Shown here: positions 1-5,279 of the stretch, piece by piece
Layout of the letters: every line of letters starts with the position of its first letter
Numbering within the stretch: the stretch's first letter is position 1
Assembly: GCA_021767625.1 (NCBI GenBank)
Contig: JAASTB010000171.1
Location: 1 to 5,279 of the forward strand
Direction of reading: 5' to 3'
DNA length: 5,279 nt
Source of the DNA: Wenzhouxiangella sp.
Lineage (GTDB): Bacteria; Pseudomonadota; Gammaproteobacteria; Xanthomonadales; Wenzhouxiangellaceae
Position numbers and translations under genes: made by a program
Notes under the pieces: generated by a model
Database searches by the model: none
The model's input: the letters and a program-made list of their open reading frames with translations, nothing else
What the model was told of the DNA's origin: nothing

Positions 1-2609
<2,609 letters not shown>

Positions 2610-2641
2610 CGGGTCTCGAGAATCGGCGAATCTGTTCGAAG

Positions 2642-2654
2642 ACATATAGTTTAA
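2642..2654 (-). promoter_or_regulatory. Probable alaS promoter -10 area (AT-rich patch)
   Basis: Read on the minus strand this is TTAAACTATATGT, the only AT-rich stretch upstream of alaS and about 35-45 bases before its ATG. It contains 4/6 matches to TATAAT (TAAACT or TATATG). The best -35 candidate is TTGCGG, with a short 15-nt spacer to TATATG, so the match is poor. The assignment rests mainly on location and composition, and the exact promoter is uncertain. Confidence 0.3.
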
Positions 2655-2680
2655 GGGCTCCCGCCGCAAGGGCGGGGCCC
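2655..2680. repeat. Strong GC hairpin/palindrome upstream of alaS
   Basis: The sequence folds into a 10-bp stem with one bulged T at 2659: GGGC(2655-2658)/GCCC(2677-2680) and CCCGCC(2660-2665)/GGCGGG(2671-2676), closed by a GCAAG loop. On the minus strand it sits directly before the AT-rich presumed -10 area, so it would overlap the -35 region of alaS. E. coli AlaRS is known to repress its own gene by binding a palindrome near the start of transcription; an equivalent role here is inference. No T-run follows on the plus strand and only two T on the minus strand, so a classical terminator is not supported. Confidence 0.55.
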
Positions 2681-2697
2681 GGTTGCGTCATCGCGAC

Positions 2698-2720
2698 GAA
2701 ACGGCGGGAAGTTCCGTTTC
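2698..2720. promoter_or_regulatory. Perfect inverted repeat, candidate operator or activator site
   Basis: GAAACGG (2698-2704) and CCGTTTC (2714-2720) are perfect 7-bp inverted arms separated by 9 bases. An inner 9-base palindrome GGAAGTTCC (2707-2715) overlaps the right arm. The centre lies about 154 bases upstream of the predicted start of the sigma-54 promoter, within the usual range for upstream sites of sigma-54 activators, and about 100 bases upstream of the alaS start codon. I do not recognise the motif as the site of a named regulator. The symmetry is seen directly; the binding function is inferred. Confidence 0.4.
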
Positions 2721-2836
2721 ACGGCAAGGCCTGCCCCTCGCCGCTGCCTCGGTAACGGACGGCTCGGCGACCCCGCGCACGTTCCACGCAACGAAAACGC
2801 GCTGACGACGTGCACCCACTCACGCCGGCCGGGAAT

Positions 2837-2852
2837 TGGCCCGAAACTTGCT
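2837..2852 (+). promoter_or_regulatory. Sigma-54 (RpoN) -24/-12 promoter for the diguanylate cyclase pair
   Basis: TGGCCCGAAACTTGCT matches the consensus TGGCACG-N4-TTGCW at every fixed position except one (C instead of A at 2841). The invariant GG (2838-2839) and GC (2850-2851) are separated by exactly 10 bases, as RpoN promoters require. The predicted start of transcription is near 2863, leaving a leader of about 43 bases before the ATG at 2906. No competing sigma-70 promoter with acceptable spacing was found here: GATAAA at 2853-2858 lacks a -35 partner. If real, transcription needs a sigma-54 activator binding upstream. Confidence 0.7.
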
Positions 2853-2895
2853 GATAAACCCTTGAAATCACGCGACGTGCGAAGTTGCCGTCCCT

Positions 2896-2899
2896 GGAG
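2896..2899 (+). promoter_or_regulatory. Shine-Dalgarno deciding the start of the first cyclase gene
   Basis: GGAG lies 6 bases before the ATG at 2906. A longer reading frame could begin at TTG 2885, but that has no comparable ribosome site. Starting at 2906 also makes the protein 349 residues, identical in length and register to the downstream paralog. Confidence 0.75.
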
Positions 2900-2905
2900 C
2901 CCATC

Positions 2906-3955
2906 ATGCTGAATCAGAGCGCACTGCCGTCTCCGCCCGACCGGATCCCCGGCGGCGAGCGATCGACCGTGTCTAGGTGCAGCGAACTGGCGCGGCGGAT
3001 GAGGCAGGACCTACGGCTGGCGATCGTAACGCTCTACACCCTTTGCGTGGTGGCGACGGTCACGCCCTTTGCCGTCTACCGCATCATCGAGGGGCAGCTC
3101 CTGGTCGGACTGTCCGACCTGACCATCGTCGCCGTGTTCGTCGGCCTGGCCGCGCTGGCCTGGAATCCGGGCTGGACGCGCCCGGCCGCCAACGTTACTG
3201 CCGGCGCGGCGGCAGCGGCAGTGATTGCGGTGGTGCTCGGACTGGGACTGAGCCCGCTGTGGATATTCAGCACGCTGGTCGGCAATTTCCTCATGGCCGA
3301 TCGGCGCGTCGCACTCCTCGTCAACGGCGTCATGATCGGGGCCGTCGCGCTGCACCCGGCGGCATCCTCGACGGCAACCGACCACGCCACGCTGATCGCC
3401 GTGGCGATCATGACCAGCCTGTTCAGCCTGATCTTCGCGGCCCGCGTGGACAGCCAGCGGGAGCGCCTGTCCCTCCTGGCCGAACGCGACGGGCTGACCG
3501 GCGCATTCAACCGGCGCTCGCTCGACCGCGACCTGCCCGCCTTCGTCGAAGCCGCGAAGCGCTCGAGGGAACCCTGCTGCCTCGCCATCCTGGACCTGGA
3601 CGATTTCAAGCGCCTCAACGACGAAGCGGGCCACGACGCCGGAGACCGCGCCCTTGTCCGGCTGTCAGGGGTCGTGGCCTCGGCGACGCGCGAGCACGAC
3701 CGCTTTTATCGCTACGGCGGCGAGGAGTTCGTCCTCGTGCTGCCGCGAACCACACTCGAAGGGGCCCGGCGCGCGCTGATGAAGCTGCGCAGCGCCTTCG
3801 CGAACGACCGTCCCGCCGATGAACCCGCGGTCACGTTTTCCGGCGGGTTGTCCGAGCACGCCGTCGGCGAGACGTCGGAGGACTGGCTCATGCGCGCCGA
3901 TCGCGCGCTCTTTCGGGCCAAGCGCGCCGGCAAGGACCGGGTCGAGACGGAGTAG
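2906..3955 (+). CDS. Membrane-bound diguanylate cyclase (6-TM + GGDEF), first of tandem pair
   Basis: Predicted to make cyclic di-GMP from two GTP at the inner membrane. The protein has 349 residues. A cytoplasmic N-tail (1-37) is followed by about six hydrophobic segments: roughly 38-58, 65-86, 94-114, 117-131, 134-150 and 161-178. Arg-rich short loops (NPGWTRPAAN, ADRR) are consistent with both ends in the cytoplasm. A short linker (180-194) leads into a complete GGDEF domain: DGLTGAFNRRSL (195-206), LDLDDFKRLND (229-239; D230 is the likely metal ligand, N238 a nucleotide contact), GHDAGD (242-247), RYGGEEF (269-275) and ADRALFRAKRAGKDR (331-345). The RxxD inhibitory site (R262, D265) stands exactly five residues before GGEEF, so product inhibition should be intact. 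The segment TFSGGL has Gly where the family usually has Ile, Val or Met. No EAL or HD-GYP domain is present. I do not recognise the membrane domain as a named family; it resembles MASE-type integral sensors only in general layout. It heads a likely two-gene operon behind a sigma-54 promoter. Confidence 0.95.
   Translation: MLNQSALPSPPDRIPGGERSTVSRCSELARRMRQDLRLAIVTLYTLCVVATVTPFAVYRIIEGQLLVGLSDLTIVAVFVGLAALAWNPGWTRPAANVTAGAAAAAVIAVVLGLGLSPLWIFSTLVGNFLMADRRVALLVNGVMIGAVALHPAASSTATDHATLIAVAIMTSLFSLIFAARVDSQRERLSLLAERDGLTGAFNRRSLDRDLPAFVEAAKRSREPCCLAILDLDDFKRLNDEAGHDAGDRALVRLSGVVASATREHDRFYRYGGEEFVLVLPRTTLEGARRALMKLRSAFANDRPADEPAVTFSGGLSEHAVGETSEDWLMRADRALFRAKRAGKDRVETE
3949..3952 (+). promoter_or_regulatory. 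Shine-Dalgarno of second cyclase gene inside the end of the first
   Basis: GGAG overlaps the last codons of the upstream gene, directly before its TAG stop, and lies 9 bases from the ATG at 3962. A ribosome finishing the first gene would sit on this site, which favours coupled translation of the pair. Confidence 0.6.
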
Positions 3956-3961
3956 CCAGAC

Positions 3962-5011
3962 ATGACCAACCTGAACAGACAGCGACCGAAACTCGCATCC
4001 AGGAATCGGGGTCGAACCGCCCGACTGTCGACGCCGCGCACTCTGGCCGAGCGCATGAAGAGCGATCTCCGGCTTGCGGTGGTCACCCTCTACGCCTTCA
4101 GCTCCCTGTGCATCATCGGCGCGTTCGGGCTCTACCGCTTCTCGATCGGCGACTGGCTGATCGGGTCGGCCGACATCGTGATCGTCACGGTGTTTTGCTC
4201 GATCGCCCTGCTGGCCTGGAATCCACGCTGGACGAGACGGGCGGCCAACCTGTTCGCGATCGCCGCAACCACCGCCGGCCTGACCAACGTCGTGGCGCTG
4301 GACACCAGCGTGATGTGGATATTCGGGCTGCTCGTGGGCAACTTCCTCATGGCCGACAAGCGGGTGGCCGTGATCGCCAGCGCCGTCGTGATCGCAAGCG
4401 TGGCGCTCGATGCCGGCAACTTCGCCGGCCCGACCGACCAGCTCACGTTTATCGCCGTCGCCACCATGGTCAGCCTGTTCAGCCTGATCTTCTCGGCCAG
4501 GGTGGACACCCAGCACGGCGAACTCACCCACATGGCGGCCCACGATGCCCTGACGGGTGCGCTCAACAGGCGATCGCTCGACCGCGAGCTCGCCGCCCTT
4601 ACCGCGGCCAACAGGCCTGCTCTCCAGCGCCACGCACTCGTCATCCTGGACGTTGACGACTTCAAGTCCCTCAACGACAGCCACGGGCATGAGGCCGGGG
4701 ACAGGATTCTCTCGGAACTGACCGAGCTCGTCGAATCCCGCAGCAGGGTTGACGACCGCTTCTATCGATACGGCGGCGAAGAGTTCGTGCTCTTGCTCCC
4801 GAACACCGGGCTGGAGCAGGCGCGCGGCCTTGTGGAAAGGCTGCGCGGCGTGCTGGCCGGAAAGCTCGCCGGCCCCGGCGGACCTGTCACGGTTTCGATG
4901 GGGCTGGCCGAACTGCTCTGGCACGAATCGCCGGAAAGCTGGCTCCGTCGCGCGGACCGCGCTCTGCTCGAAGCCAAGCGCGCGGGCAAGGATCGCTGCA
5001 AGGTCGCCTGA
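3962..5011 (+). CDS. Membrane-bound diguanylate cyclase (6-TM + GGDEF), second of tandem pair
   Basis: Paralog of the preceding gene, also exactly 349 residues, aligning with it without gaps at about 50% identity. The basic cytoplasmic N-tail (RQRPKLASRNRGRTARL, 6-22) is the least conserved part. About six membrane segments follow (roughly 38-58, 66-86, 95-113, 117-131, 134-150, 161-178), with positive loops NPRWTRR and ADKR. The GGDEF domain holds DALTGALNRRSL (195-206), LDVDDFKSLND (229-239), GHEAGD (242-247), RYGGEEF (269-275), VTVSMGLAE (309-317) and ADRALLEAKRAGKDR (331-345). Metal and catalytic residues (D230, E273, E274) and the RxxD inhibitory site (R262, D265) are all kept, so it should be an active, feedback-inhibited cyclase. 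It starts 6 bases after the stop of the first gene and is probably co-transcribed with it. GGDEF proteins act as dimers, so a heterodimer of the two is conceivable (inference). No separate promoter is visible between them. Confidence 0.95.
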   Translation: MTNLNRQRPKLASRNRGRTARLSTPRTLAERMKSDLRLAVVTLYAFSSLCIIGAFGLYRFSIGDWLIGSADIVIVTVFCSIALLAWNPRWTRRAANLFAIAATTAGLTNVVALDTSVMWIFGLLVGNFLMADKRVAVIASAVVIASVALDAGNFAGPTDQLTFIAVATMVSLFSLIFSARVDTQHGELTHMAAHDALTGALNRRSLDRELAALTAANRPALQRHALVILDVDDFKSLNDSHGHEAGDRILSELTELVESRSRVDDRFYRYGGEEFVLLLPNTGLEQARGLVERLRGVLAGKLAGPGGPVTVSMGLAELLWHESPESWLRRADRALLEAKRAGKDRCKVA

Positions 5012-5027
5012 GCGATCGACCCGCGGT

Positions 5028-5279
5028 TCAGTCGAACAGCTCCCGGATGTGTTCGTGTGCAAAGCCGCGGCGCGCCAGCGCCTGCTGGCGACGCGACTTT
5101 TCCTTCAGGTCGGCGGGGGGCTCGGGGCCGTATCGCTTCTCGTACCAGTCGGCGGCAATCGCGAACCAGTCCGGCGATTCGCTTTCCAGGGCCCGCGTGA
5201 TTTCGGCGCGGTCGAGACCGCGCTCGGACAACTCGGCCCGGATGCGCATCGGCCCGTAGGCCCGGGCCACGCGCTGGCG
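5028..5279 (-). CDS. recX: RecX regulatory protein, C-terminal part (5' end off the window)
   Basis: RecX binds RecA filaments and modulates, usually inhibits, recombinase and SOS coprotease activity. The visible part is 83 residues plus a TGA stop (complement of 5028-5030), open through the right edge, so it is about the last half of a typical 150-residue protein. The family's helical-repeat signature is clear at the fragment's start: RVARAYGPMRIRAELSERGL, then a second unit DWFAIAADWYEKRYG and a third ending in QQALARRGFAHEHIRELFD. GTG at 5270 is an internal Val, not the start. In Gammaproteobacteria recX commonly lies between recA and alaS on one strand; here the orientation fits but two cyclase genes intervene. 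Convergent with the second cyclase gene, with only 16 bases between stops. Confidence 0.93.
   Translation of the reverse strand, partial: RQRVARAYGPMRIRAELSERGLDRAEITRALESESPDWFAIAADWYEKRYGPEPPADLKEKSRRQQALARRGFAHEHIRELFD

Larger units (their letters stand above)
2610..2905. other. Divergent intergenic region between alaS and the cyclase pair
   Basis: 296 bases without a credible gene. From left to right it holds the weak alaS ribosome site, the AT-rich presumed alaS -10 area, a 10-bp GC hairpin, a perfect 7-bp inverted repeat, a stretch with repeats of ACGTGC in both orientations (2777-2782 inverted, 2808-2813, 2875-2880), the sigma-54 promoter and the cyclase leader. A 62-codon minus frame (2719-2907) overlaps these elements and has no ribosome site or recognisable protein features. 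Confidence 0.7.

Noticed and set aside
2885..2887. TTG as start of the first cyclase (356 residues)
   Set aside because: It lacks a good ribosome site, while ATG at 2906 has GGAG at 6-nt spacing and gives the same length and register as the paralog.
2719..2907. Small minus-strand frame of 62 codons in the intergenic region
   Set aside because: No ribosome site, no recognisable features, and it overlaps the sigma-54 promoter and leader of the divergent gene.
3011..3634. Minus-strand frame of 207 codons inside the first cyclase
   Set aside because: Antisense shadow with biased composition and no recognisable motif.
5002..5021. GGTCG...CGACC as a terminator between the second cyclase and recX
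   Set aside because: Only a 5-bp stem with a 10-base loop and no T-run on either strand.
5026..5037. GTTC-AGTC-GAAC hairpin at the recX stop
   Set aside because: A 4-bp stem is too weak and lacks a T-run; expected by chance at this composition.
3665..5062. Minus-strand frame of 465 codons covering both cyclase genes
   Set aside because: It is antisense to two clear GGDEF genes. Its internal repetition simply mirrors the paralogy of the sense genes, and it runs into recX.

Overview
The window looks like a piece of chromosome from a GC-rich gammaproteobacterium. The basis is gene order and protein character: recX and alaS lie on the same (minus) strand with recX upstream, which is the usual recA-recX-alaS order of Gammaproteobacteria, and the alanyl-tRNA synthetase is of the ordinary bacterial type. 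Genus or family cannot be read from this sequence alone. All genes share the high GC content and strong G/C third-position bias of the region, so nothing looks like a recent foreign acquisition. No tRNA, rRNA, CRISPR array, insertion sequence or integrase was seen.

Layout: positions 1-2609 (minus) hold alaS, complete except for the last codon or so, which runs off the left edge. Positions 2610-2905 form a divergent intergenic region of 296 bases. It holds a GC-rich hairpin beside an AT-rich patch (probable alaS promoter area), a perfect 7-bp inverted repeat, and a near-consensus sigma-54 (-24/-12) promoter facing right. Positions 2906-3955 and 3962-5011 (plus) are two tandem paralogous genes. 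Each encodes a protein of exactly 349 residues with about six predicted membrane segments followed by a GGDEF diguanylate cyclase domain with intact active site and intact RxxD inhibitory site. Positions 5028-5279 (minus) are the C-terminal part of recX, cut by the right edge.

The most interesting feature is the two-gene cyclic-di-GMP cassette lodged in the opposite orientation between recX and alaS, with its own apparent RpoN-dependent promoter. The two proteins align without a gap over all 349 residues at roughly 50% identity (counted by eye). The membrane half is as conserved as the catalytic half, which suggests the membrane domain has a specific, selected function, perhaps as a sensor or pairing module. 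A Shine-Dalgarno overlapping the stop codon of the first gene and a 6-nt gap suggest coupled translation. The likely role is membrane-linked synthesis of c-di-GMP, controlled at transcription by sigma-54 and an activator; the signal and outputs are unknown. The flanking recX and alaS genes are housekeeping functions (RecA modulation and alanine tRNA charging) with no evident functional link to the cassette.
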